From the NCBI GenBank assembly GCA_016705955.1, contig JADJKO010000006.1:248001-312000 (forward strand): DNA of 64,000 nt. Reading direction: 5' to 3'. The notes under the pieces are model-generated. The model was not told the DNA's origin. It made no database searches and saw nothing but the letters and a program-made list of their open reading frames with translations. Numbering within the stretch: the first letter of the stretch is position 1; each line of letters opens with the position of its first letter. This document shows, in pieces, positions 42,355 to 52,900 of the stretch. Origin of the DNA: Flavobacteriales bacterium. Its GTDB lineage: Bacteria; Bacteroidota; Bacteroidia; Flavobacteriales_F; PHOS-HE28. Both the position numbers and the translations under genes were made by a program.

Positions 42355-44892
42355 CTACTGCACCACGAATCGCTCCATCCATCGTTGTTCACCGGCGGTA
42401 ACCTGTACCATATATACCCCGGCCGGGAATTGTTGCGCAATGCCGACCGCGCCCGACCAACCAATGTCGTTTATGGCGTGCGCCTCCTGGTGTGCGACCC
42501 TCCCGGTGGCATCCAGCACGGTGATGTTCAACTGTTGGGGGATCGGGTCCAGACCGACTATGCGCAGGTTGAGCACTTCACCATCATTCGGGTTCGGCCA
42601 AATGGCGATCCCGGATCCTTCGGCCGGTTCCTCGTCCTCCATCGCCATCCGTGGATCATTGCCTTGGACACAATTCGCAATGGTGAGCAGGCACACATCA
42701 CCCCATGGGTCCAAAGCGGGTGGAATGAAATCACTGCACCATGTGGCGCCCCCATCGAAGCTCGCGCGCACATCCACCTGGTAGGTCTTGCTGCACTCCA
42801 ATGGGTTGACGACCCAGTTCAAAAGCAGGAAGTAGTTGTTGCTATTGCGCGTAACGGAGAACGCCTCGGCGGGTATCCGGAAGCGGAACTGGTATTTGTT
42901 GGCACCGTTCACCGGCCTAGCGTGAACGTAGTTCCCCGGACCCCACGCGCGCGTCTGCCCACAACTGAAGAATTGGTTGTTGGGGATGTCCATCAACTTG
43001 GTGAGTGGACATTGCGCCCGCAACGCATCGATCTTGAACCGGTGCGCTGGCCCCCAAGCACCGGCCACGCCAAGGATCACCGGGCGGATGCGCACATTCA
43101 TGAGCGTGTTGGCCGGGATGTGGTTCGCCACCGCCCAGTTGTTGATCTTCATGTGGCACGCGCGCGTGGGACTCGCCGGGCCGAAACCATCACTGCTGCT
43201 GTGGCGCCGTTGACGAACAAAGCTGTACCCGCCGTTGGGATCGAAGAACCAGAAGTCGTAACCCGTGTTGGCGCGCTCCGCTGATCCCGGACCATAGTCG
43301 GTCCAAACCTGCGACACCGCCGCCTTCTCCGACGAAACGAAGTACTCGTTGTCCACCCAATCGATCTTGTCGCGGCTCGTGAAGATGGGCTTGTGCGTTC
43401 CGATGGGCACACAGAACTTCACGGGTCCGCCTTGGCCTCCGCTGATCTGGCTCGCGCCACCAGAATCGAAATTGAGCGAGTCGTCGATGATCCGTTCCCC
43501 GTTCTGCGACTTCAACACATAACCCCCATCGGTGATCCCGTTCGTTCCCGAATCCGTAACGCGCAACTCGTAGCAACCCAAGGCGAGGCAACCGCCCACC
43601 GGCACCACCGCGTTGTCCGGAAGCCCCGATCCACTGTAGGCCGCGTATTGGTATCCGTCGGGAATGAGTTCCCATCCGGTCTCCGAACCTGCACCATCGG
43701 TGGTGATCACCAGGTCCACATCATCGGTGCATAGGGCCTTGAAACGCGAGATCCGGTTGCGCGAATTGCCGGCGATGGTCGTGAAGATGCCGCCCACGAC
43801 CACACGCCCTTCCGGCATCCAGAGCAGGCAGTTGATGGCTTGGTTGGCGCCGGTGGTCCAGGTCGCATCCGTGGCACCAGTGGAGGTCACGCGGCAATGG
43901 CGGTTGTGCGTGTTGCCGTTCAACGTCGTGAAGTCGCCACCGATGATGATGGCACCATCGGATTGCTGCGCGAAGGCGAGCACCTGTCCGTTGAATCCGG
44001 TTCCCGGATCGAATCCCGTATCGAGACTTCCGTCCGTGTTGGTGCGCAGGACCCTGTTGCGCCCCGTACCGTTGTACGTGCTGAAGAGGCCGCCCACGAG
44101 CGCCTTGCCATCGGGTTGAAGGCTGATCACGTTCACCGAGTTGTTCAAGCCGGATCCGCCGCTGTTGTAACCCGTATCCAAAGATCCATCACTGTTCAGC
44201 CGGGCAAGCGCCACTGCGGTGGTACCGTTGATGTCGTTGAAGTATCCGCCAATGAGCACCTTCCCATCGGACTGGATCGCCACGGTGGCCACCAGGAAGT
44301 TCGCGCCGGTACCGGGATCGAAACTGGTATCCAACGTTCCGTCAGTGTTCAAGCGCGCTATGCGAACACGCCCCGTGCCGTTGAAGCTGGTGAAGTCACC
44401 CACCGCGATCACCTTGTCATCCGATTGCACGGCCACATTGGTCACCATGCCGTTGAAGCCCGTACCCGGATCGAAGCCGGTATCCAAGGTGCCGTCCGCG
44501 TTCAGCCGCGCGATCCTCTTCCGGCTGGTACCGTCGTAGGTGATGAACGTGCCGCCGATCACCGCTTGGCCCGTGCTGGTGAGCGCCACGGAATTCAATT
44601 GCTGATCAGCGCCCGAGATCGGTGCGAAGGTGCCGTCCAAGCTACCGTCCAGATTCAAGCGGGCCACATGGTTGGCCGTCGTGCCATTGTATGTGATGAA
44701 GACGCCGCCGATGATCACCTTCCCATTCAGTTGCAGTGCTGCGCAGGTCACCCGGTTGCTCGCACCGGTACCCACATTGAAATCAGGATCCACGGTGCCT
44801 TGGCTGAAACAAGTTGCCACAAGGCCGACAAGCGCGATCACGAATGATCCACGAAGTGGAACAAGGAAGCGGAGGGTATGATTGGTGTTCAT
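42355..44892 (-). CDS. Secreted Delta-60 repeat propeller protein with T9SS type A sorting domain
   Basis: 845 residues. A signal peptide (FVIALVGLVATCFS) is followed by about eight Delta-60 repeats (residues 35-390) of the form ARLNADGTLDTGFDPGTGFN ... VAVQSDDKVIAVGDF, predicted to form a beta-propeller. A region with GYQYAAYSGSGLPDNAVVPV and cysteine-rich segments follows (about 395-760). The C terminus (IAIWPNPNDGEVLNLRIVGL to GEQRWMERFVVQ) is a T9SS type A sorting domain. Surface-attached or released; ligand unknown. A consensus -7 box lies 38 bases upstream of the ATG. Confidence 0.9.
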   Translation of the reverse strand: MNTNHTLRFLVPLRGSFVIALVGLVATCFSQGTVDPDFNVGTGASNRVTCAALQLNGKVIIGGVFITYNGTTANHVARLNLDGSLDGTFAPISGADQQLNSVALTSTGQAVIGGTFITYDGTSRKRIARLNADGTLDTGFDPGTGFNGMVTNVAVQSDDKVIAVGDFTSFNGTGRVRIARLNTDGTLDTSFDPGTGANFLVATVAIQSDGKVLIGGYFNDINGTTAVALARLNSDGSLDTGYNSGGSGLNNSVNVISLQPDGKALVGGLFSTYNGTGRNRVLRTNTDGSLDTGFDPGTGFNGQVLAFAQQSDGAIIIGGDFTTLNGNTHNRHCRVTSTGATDATWTTGANQAINCLLWMPEGRVVVGGIFTTIAGNSRNRISRFKALCTDDVDLVITTDGAGSETGWELIPDGYQYAAYSGSGLPDNAVVPVGGCLALGCYELRVTDSGTNGITDGGYVLKSQNGERIIDDSLNFDSGGASQISGGQGGPVKFCVPIGTHKPIFTSRDKIDWVDNEYFVSSEKAAVSQVWTDYGPGSAERANTGYDFWFFDPNGGYSFVRQRRHSSSDGFGPASPTRACHMKINNWAVANHIPANTLMNVRIRPVILGVAGAWGPAHRFKIDALRAQCPLTKLMDIPNNQFFSCGQTRAWGPGNYVHARPVNGANKYQFRFRIPAEAFSVTRNSNNYFLLLNWVVNPLECSKTYQVDVRASFDGGATWCSDFIPPALDPWGDVCLLTIANCVQGNDPRMAMEDEEPAEGSGIAIWPNPNDGEVLNLRIVGLDPIPQQLNITVLDATGRVAHQEAHAINDIGWSGAVGIAQQFPAGVYMVQVTAGEQRWMERFVVQ

Positions 44893-45211
44893 GGGTAATG
44901 GTGGTTGGTTACCGTATTGAATTTCCTACTCAAATCTAGGACGGGGCCGATTGAGTTGGATGCCTTCGGCCCAAAATTGATCTTTCAACAGGATGCGTGG
45001 CCAGGGATCGCGGAGCCATGGCCCTGCCGCGCGCGTGACCATGGCCGGTGGGCTGCTGCGGTACGATCCGGGAACAGAGGACGAAGTGCTGCATGATCCG
45101 CGCGCAAGGCCTATGGTATGGATCAGTGGGTGAACGAGCCGACCCCTGCATGTCCGGGGTTCTAGTACATGTACCCGTCAAACGCGGAAGATCCTATTTT
45201 GTGAGCGCACC
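44893..45211. other. Divergent intergenic region
   Basis: About 319 bases between the Delta-60 gene and the outer-membrane barrel gene. It holds a consensus minus-strand promoter box at 44931-44938, a near-consensus plus-strand box (tattttg, 45195-45201) very close to the ATG at 45212, and the perfect palindrome gtacatgtac (45165-45174). No credible gene is present. Confidence 0.6.
44931..44938 (-). promoter_or_regulatory. Candidate promoter of the Delta-60 gene
   Basis: Minus-strand TAGATTTG fits the -7 consensus TAnnTTTG and lies 38 bases upstream of the ATG at 44892. No good -33 element was seen at the expected spacing. Confidence 0.45.
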
Positions 45212-46939
45212 ATGTCTCTCCGGTTCCGCATTGTCCTGTTCATTTCCTGCCAAGCACTGGTGTCGGCACGATCGTTCTGCCAGGATCTCGAACGGATCGG
45301 CAAGAAGGACCCGGTGTCACTTACGGGCGGACTTAGTAGCTACGCGGCCATCTATACCACGGATCTGGACGATCCGCGCATGGCCCCGATCACATGGGGC
45401 ATCAGCGGCAGGCTCAACTTCAGCATCTACGACCTGCAAGTACCCTTTTCGTTCATCATCAGCGAGAAGGAGCGGGATTTCCGCCAGCCCTTCAACCAGT
45501 ACGGCGTGAGTCCGCGCTACAAGTGGGCTACCGCGCACATCGGGCATCGCAGCATGCACTTCAGCGAACTCACCATGAGCGGCCAGCGCTTCTTCGGTGT
45601 CGGGCTGGAATTGAGCCCCGGCAAGTTCCGCTTCGCCGCCATGTACGGCCGTTTGCGCAAGGAGATCTTCGCCGATACCACCACTGATGTGATCGAGGAG
45701 GCGGCGTTCAAACGCAACGGCCTGGCCGCCAGGATCGGTGTGGGCACCCAGGCCAGCCACGTCGATCTGGCGTTCTTCCGTGCAAACGATGACTACGATG
45801 CCAGCGATCTGGCCAAGGGGCGGTATGGCAGCGCCTTGCCGGAGGAGAACCTGGTGCTCGGACTGAATGCCGCCGTACAGATCGCCAAGAGCCTACAGTT
45901 CCAAGCGGACATCGCAGGCAGTTTGCTCAACGTGGGCGAGGTGCCCGAAGAACGCACGGGCGACCTCGCCGATCTCGCGAACAACTACGACACGCCGCTG
46001 TTCAACGTGGATCCCCGAACGCGACGCGGCAGTGCGATCAAGAGCGGGTTGAGCTACAACGTGAAAGGCACCACGTTCAGCGTCAATTACGATCGCATCG
46101 ATCCGCTGTTCCGAACACTTGGCAACTACTATTTCATGAGCGATGTGGAGAACTACCGCGCCAGCATGGGTACGGGTGTGTTCAAGCAGAAAGTGCGGTT
46201 CACCGTCTCGCTCGGCTTGCAGAGCAACGACCTCGCGCGGTCACTCGCTGCGCGCACACGGCGCACCATCGGCAGTGCGAACCTCAATTACAACAGCGGC
46301 AAGGTGCTCACCACGTCGTTGAGTTGGAGCAACTTCGAAGCGAACATGCGCAGTGCTTACGAAGCAGCGGGCACCGACACCATAGAGCTGCGGCAAGTGA
46401 GCGACAATATCACCTTCACCAACAGCTTGCGCTTCCGTGATGCCGACAAGGGCACGACACGCAACATGGACATCACCCTCGGCTATCAAGGATTCGTGAA
46501 CGAAGGCTATCCATCACAACCCACACAGACCACGGTGACATGGACCGGAAGCGTGGGCTACCGTTCACAGGTGAAACCGCGCGCCTTCGGTTGGGGAGCG
46601 CGGCTCACCACCAGCGTATTCGAGAGCGCGGGTCTAGGTCGGATCAAATACGGCACCTCGCTCAACGCGCGCAAAGGGTTCAACAAGGACCGCACAGGCG
46701 TGAATGTCCGCGCGGCGTTCTACCTCAACCGGGGCGAGCAGTACGGTGGAAGCACCTCGGTCGTCGCCAACGCGGGCATCGACCAGAAGGTCGGCCGGGC
46801 CCATCGCTTCGGTCTGGGGGTGAACTACAATGGACGCAGCACCAACGAACGATTCGGGGACAGCCAGTATCAGATGCGCATGCAGGTGACCTATGCATTG
46901 GAGCTGCGCACACGCGAACGCAAGAAAACAACGTCATGA
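45212..46939 (+). CDS. Outer-membrane beta-barrel protein, first gene of the TANFOR module
   Basis: 575 residues with a signal peptide (RIVLFISCQALVSARSFC) and then alternating amphipathic strands throughout, e.g. TWGISGRLNFSIYDLQVPFS, FFGVGLELSPGKFRFAAMYG, RFTVSLGLQSNDLA, SLSWSNFEANMRSAYE. The last strands (QYQMRMQVTYALEL) lead into a charged tail. This is the pattern of a barrel of about 20 strands. The stop overlaps the ATG of the giant TANFOR gene (ATGA at 46936), so they are translationally coupled and probably work together, for instance as exporter, anchor or receptor. No characterised family is recognised. Confidence 0.82.
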   Translation: MSLRFRIVLFISCQALVSARSFCQDLERIGKKDPVSLTGGLSSYAAIYTTDLDDPRMAPITWGISGRLNFSIYDLQVPFSFIISEKERDFRQPFNQYGVSPRYKWATAHIGHRSMHFSELTMSGQRFFGVGLELSPGKFRFAAMYGRLRKEIFADTTTDVIEEAAFKRNGLAARIGVGTQASHVDLAFFRANDDYDASDLAKGRYGSALPEENLVLGLNAAVQIAKSLQFQADIAGSLLNVGEVPEERTGDLADLANNYDTPLFNVDPRTRRGSAIKSGLSYNVKGTTFSVNYDRIDPLFRTLGNYYFMSDVENYRASMGTGVFKQKVRFTVSLGLQSNDLARSLAARTRRTIGSANLNYNSGKVLTTSLSWSNFEANMRSAYEAAGTDTIELRQVSDNITFTNSLRFRDADKGTTRNMDITLGYQGFVNEGYPSQPTQTTVTWTGSVGYRSQVKPRAFGWGARLTTSVFESAGLGRIKYGTSLNARKGFNKDRTGVNVRAAFYLNRGEQYGGSTSVVANAGIDQKVGRAHRFGLGVNYNGRSTNERFGDSQYQMRMQVTYALELRTRERKKTTS

Positions 46940-49900
46940 AGAACCACGCGACCATCCTGCGGAAGTTCCACAGTGCAATGCTGCTGCCCATGCTCCTGTG
47001 CGCAGCACGCGCAGTGGCCCAGTACCCCATATCCGTAAGTGCCACGGTGCCGTTGCCGCCGCCCACCACCTGGGCCGAATTGCAGGATCAGGCATCCGCC
47101 ACCACGGTGACGATCACCTCCACGGCATCGGTCACCAGGTCTGCCACACCGTACGTGGTGATGCGCTGTGCGGAACGCGGTATCCGCATCAGCTCCATCC
47201 CTTCCTTCGGCGCGGGCCAGTGCATCGATATCGATCCTGGCACTGCGTTGTACACCGTGGACCAGCTCACCGATCGGTTCGAGGGTGGGTTCAACCAGAG
47301 CGACTTCGAGTTCACGGGCATCACCTTCAACGAGATCCGGGATCAGCAAATGCTTCCCGAAGGTTATTGGGAGATCTGCGTGCAGTTGCTTGAATGCCCC
47401 GATGGCGCCGAGCTGAGCGCGCCCATTCCGGCCGGTTGTTCCGGTTGGTCGGTGATCCATCCGCAGCCCCCCATGTTCACCAACATCTGCGGCACCACCT
47501 TCTCATTGCCCGATGGCCTGCTCAACATCGCGTGGGTCTATATGCCACCTCCGGGCATCGCCGAGCAGGTGCAGTACCGCCTGGACATCGTGCGCATCGA
47601 TCCACCTGGTGATCGCGTGGGCGATGCGAACGACGCCATGTTGAGCGCCACGGTGCCGGAACTGTTCACGCATGTGTATGACGAGCAAGTAGCGCTGATC
47701 GAGATCCCTGATGAGTTGATGCTCGATGCGGGCTATTACTACGCCGTACGAGTCACCGCTTTCATCAACGACCCCATGAACCCTGAAGGGGAGCTTGCGC
47801 GCAGCGAGGTGTGCTCCTTCCTCTATGCGCCCGAAGGCGTGGATGGCAACGGTGTGCTCCGCGCCATGTGGCCGACCAACAACGATTGGGTGCCTTTCGA
47901 CTACCTGAACGTGGTCACGAAGTTCGACCCGTACCGCGCCTACACGCGCTTCACCTACAACACCACCATGCGCATGATCGGTGGCGCGGCGCTACCGGAC
48001 TACTCACGTACACTCAACTGGCCGGGCGGTCCTCCGGGATCCCAAAGCATGGTCACGTTCGCGGGTCTCAGCGCCTATGAATCACAGCACCTGAGCGTAT
48101 ACCATCCCAACGGTGCTTCAGGGATCAGCTACCAACGCGGCGAACGCTACCGCTGGCGCACGGTTGGTGACTTCACCCTCGGCGGAAGCCCGCCCTACCA
48201 CGGAGATAGTGGGGAGGAACCTTTCGGGATCGGCATGGGACCCAGCCAACCGGAGTCTCCGGCGAACGGAACCATGGTCCCGGCAGGGCCCGTGGCATTG
48301 CAATGGCGCACAGCCGATGAGCCGAGCGAGTTGCTGCCACCCTTCGATGTGGTGCAGGCGACCGCCGCCGGAGGTACCACCTTCATCAACGGGTGGGTGA
48401 ACGAAGAGTGGGAGTTGCAGGTGAGCAAGCAGAGCGACTTCAGCACCATTTGGCAACATACTTCGGGAACACTTGGTGGTGCCGGACTCGATATCAGTAC
48501 GGGTCTCACCAACCGACCCGCGCTCGTGGCCGCGCTGTACAAGAGCCTAACGCATACGGTGAACGCCACTGATGAAGGCACCTATTACTGGCGCTTGAAC
48601 TGGAAAACCACACCGGGCAATGCCAGTAGTGCCAACTACAATACCAGCGAAGTGTTCCGGTTCTGTGTAGGGCATTGCACCGAGGACCCAACCACCCCCA
48701 CTTCGGAGGAAGTGCCACCGGGCGATTGCGTGAGCGTGTGTCTAGCGGACCCCATCACGAATACAACAGCGGTCGGAGACTTGGCCGTTGGCGGCACCGT
48801 TCGCGTGGGCAAATTCACCATGACCGTGCTCACGGTCACCGGCACCGGCACCACGTTCACCGGCACCGGCAAGATCCCTGTGCGGTTCCTGAACGATGCG
48901 AACATCATGGTGGAATTCACGGGGCTGCAATGGAACAGCGAAGGCCGCATGCTGAAAGGCAAGGTGGAGGCCCGGCACGATTGGAACCCGCCATCACTGA
49001 CCACCCTCACCAGCGGGGTCACGCAGATACCCAGCATGAGCGAGGCCGACGTGGAGACGATGAACGGCCTGCTCCAGGACGGTACGCGGCTCGTGAGCTT
49101 GTTCAACAGCGGCAGCGATGTGGGCATGCCCATTGGGATCGATCGCGAAGTGGGCGACCGGCAAGTGACGCTCGGCATCATCAACATGCGCTTCGATTCG
49201 TTGCGCGCAAGCCTTGATATGGTCGCGGGGATCGATGTGATGGAGATCCGCACCATGCTGTCGTTCGGCATCGGTGATCTGTGCTTCACGCCGGATGGGC
49301 TCGGCGATGAAGGTCGCGCCTACCTGCCGTACGATCTGGTCGTGACCGGTGACCTTGGCACTGAATTCAAGTTCCGCGGTGGGGCCAGCACGGACGTAAC
49401 GAACATCACGTACGTGGATTGGGACTGCAATGGCTTCAAGTGCCTGCAAGTGGCCTGCGCTGTGAAGTTCGATCGGGGAACCGTGTTGCCTGAAGGCGAT
49501 CATGATGCGGCAGGAACCGAGAAGGTGGAGGCGCGGTTCAAATTCAGCGTATGTCGCGAGGTCAGCGGGGCGGGCAGCACCTCGACCGAGTCCTGGAACG
49601 TGATGGCGGCTTTCACTATGGATCCTTTCGAGGTTCCGGGCGCACCGGATTGGGTCTTCACCTTGGAGGAAGCGTGGCTGGACTGGAGCAGCATCGCCAA
49701 CCCGGAAGGCATCTCCTTTCCCACAGGATATGATCATCCGGCCCTTGTTGGTGGAGGAACGGCCGAGCTCTGGAAAGGATTCTACATGAAGCGCCTGGCC
49801 ATGCGGACCCCTGAGACGTGGGGCGATGGAACCGGAAGTCCGGTGGGCGGCAGCGTCAACAACTTCATTGTCGATGACCAATCCGAGCTCTCGTTCAATT

Positions 49901-52900
49901 TCGCGTTGGTCAATCTGGTCGCGATCAATCAGGGCCGCATCGATAGTTGGGCCTTCAGCGTGGACAGCGTGTACATGGACATGCTGCAGAACAATTTCCA
50001 GCGCGCCGGGCTGAAGGGGCGCATCGGATTGCCGATCAATGGGGAGCACGACTTCGTGAAGTACGTCGCGATCCTCGGGTACGACGCCGATAGCAGTGAA
50101 TTCGCGTTCACGCTCGAAGCGCAGTTGGAAGACACGCTCACGGCGCCACTATGGATCGCGGAGATGTCGCTACGGCCGAACAGTTACGTGCGAGCAACCC
50201 TCAGCGATAACAGCAAAGTGCGCGCGGAGCTTCATGGCAGTATCAGCATCAGTACCGGGTTGAGCAGTGAATTGGGCATCGACCTGGGCAGCATCCCAAG
50301 CATCAACATGCCGGGAATGAACTTCGAAGGATTGGTGCTCGACAGCGAGGATGGCATCAGTTGCCGCAATTGCGCGTTCGCATACGCCAGTCCGCAGAAG
50401 GAATGCGGTGGGTTCCCCTTGAGCATCCGCAACCTCGCGCTTGAGTTCGACGACCCCACGCACCCGGCCTTGGTGGTGGAGCCGATGGTGAGCCTCAGCG
50501 GTGGTGAGGGCGAAAGCAGTTTCGCCGCGAGCGTGGCGCTCAAGTTCGTGACCGAGTTGGAGTTGGGTCCGAATGGTGTGAGCCGCTTCGATTTCAAGGA
50601 CGTGCTCTTCACCGGCATGCACCTCGATGTGGACGTGAGCGCCATGCGCCTTGTCGGCGATCTACGGATCACCAAGACCGCGACCAAGGAAGAAGTGAAA
50701 GGCGCGCTCACCGTCGGCTTCCCCATGGGCATCCGCGGCGACCTACAGGCCATCTTCGGAACGATCAAGAACAACCCCGAGGTGGAGATCAACACCAGCG
50801 CGCAGCATTACAGCTACTGGATGGTGGATGGCATGCTCTACTTCAATCCCGGGTTGATGATCATGACCGGCGTGGGCATCTATGGCTTCGGCGGCGGCGC
50901 GTACCATCACATGCATTTCATCGATGGCTCGCTGCCCACCAACGCGCGCATGCAGAGCATGGCGCCGCGAACACCGCCCGGTGAGATCCCTCCGGCTGAT
51001 ACAAATGCCGACGATGACCCGCCCGATGATTTCACGAGCGGCCTTACAGCCGATGCCAGTGCCGTGGGCAGTGGCCCGGCGCCCAGCGGCGGACGCTATG
51101 AGGAGGACTTCAATACGTTCCTAGGAGTCCGCCTTGGCTTGGTCTTCGGCACTTACCCGAATCCGAAGGGCTGCAACATGGACCTCACCCTGCGCGCGGA
51201 GTTCTCACAAGCCGGTGGACTTACGTCGTTGATCGTGCGCGGTGACATCTATGGTCTGGTGGACATTCCTGAACGATCGGATGCACGCATCACCGGCAAC
51301 ATCCTGTTCAGCTACGCGAACCGCGAAGGCAACGAAGTGATCCACGCGAACCTGAGCGTGATGCTCGACTTCGTGGTGGCACGTGGCGCAGGAGCCGGCA
51401 ACAAACTGGTGGATGCCAACTTCCACACCGAGAGCCAGAGCGGCAAGTGGTACTTCATCATGGGCACTCCGGATAACCCCGGTGGCATTGTCGTAGGCCC
51501 GCCCGGTGGTGATCCCATCCTGAGCATCACCAACTACATCATGGTGGGGAATGATAGCATCCCCTTCCAGCTGCCCGATCCGCCGCAACGCATCATGGAG
51601 ATCCTCGGGTTGAACGATCCTTCGCGCGGATTGGGAACCGAGGCGGAGACCGCAGCGGCGATCGGTGGTGATCGTGACATGGGTCCCTTGGCGAATGGCG
51701 CTGGCTTCGCTTTCGGTGCTGCGCTTGAAGTGAACCTGGACATCAACCTCGCCGTGCTCTATGCCACTTTCGGCATGGCCATCGGGTTCGACCTTTTGCT
51801 CAGTGAGATCCCGGAGAGCATGGTGTGCGCGGAGACCGGCCGTAGGCCAGGCGACAAGGGCTGGTACGCGCAGGGCCAGTTCTACGCGGGCTTGTGGGGC
51901 GAACTCGGCGTGCAGCTCGATCTGCTCTTCATGCGCTTCCGCGCGCCCATACTGAGCATGAGCGCCGCCATGCTGCTTCGCGGGAACTTCCCCAACCCTT
52001 CCGGTTTCCGTGGTGATGCAGCGGTCCACTTCAGCGTGCTCAACGGCGCGATCACCGGCGATGCGAGCTTCCATGTGGAGGATGGGCAGCAATGCACACT
52101 GATGCCTGCGGGTGATCCACTCGCGGATTTCCAGTTCATCAAGGACCTGGGGCCGAAGGGCAACGACGTGAGCATCTTCGACATGCCCACGGCGAGCTAC
52201 AACCTTCCGGTGCAGGAAGTATTGGAAGTGCCCAAGCTGATCGATCCGAATACAGGCGCTGTGACGATGTACCGTTTCCACCCGTATGTGAGCAGCTTCA
52301 CACTGAAGGAGCTGCCAAGCAACCTCAACATCCCCGGAACCAATCGCTTCAATGATGATCGCGGGACCAGCAGCTACCTGAGCCGGAACGATGTGTTGAA
52401 GGCCTTGACGACCCACCAGACGCGGGTGGAAGTGCGTGTCCGCGAGGAGTACGCGCCGTTCATGTACCGCGAGTTCGTGATCCCCGGCACCAGCACGACA
52501 TGGAACGAGGAGCGCACGCAGAACTTCCGGACCGGCACCGCGCCGGACCACATCCCGGAAAGCAATGTGGACTACACCTACCCGGTGAACCGCCAGCGCT
52601 ACTTCCTGCAACAGGAATCGAACAACAAGGGTCGCGTACACCTCACCCTCGGCATGCCCTACCTGTTCGCGCCGACCGTGGAAGGACGGTCCTACATCTA
52701 CCTCGCGAAATTCATCCCCTTGGGCGGTGGGTCCGCGCAGGAAACGCCGGTCGTGTACACCAGCGGCTTCGATGTGCCGCTTACTGTGCCGAACTTGGAT
52801 CCGCAGCGGATCTACATTGTGCAGCTACTGCGCAGGCAGACCGCCACATCCGGCGGCATGCCGATGATCGGAGGTGGTGGCGCAGCAGGGGCCGCTGGAT

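Noticed and set aside
44905..45096. Plus-strand open frame of 63 codons in the divergent gap
   Set aside because: No motif, and it runs across the minus-strand promoter box at 44931-44938.
46540..46935. Extension of the TANFOR gene to an upstream start
   Set aside because: The added 132 residues are Arg-rich shadow sequence of the barrel gene; the ATG at 46936 is followed at once by a proper signal peptide.
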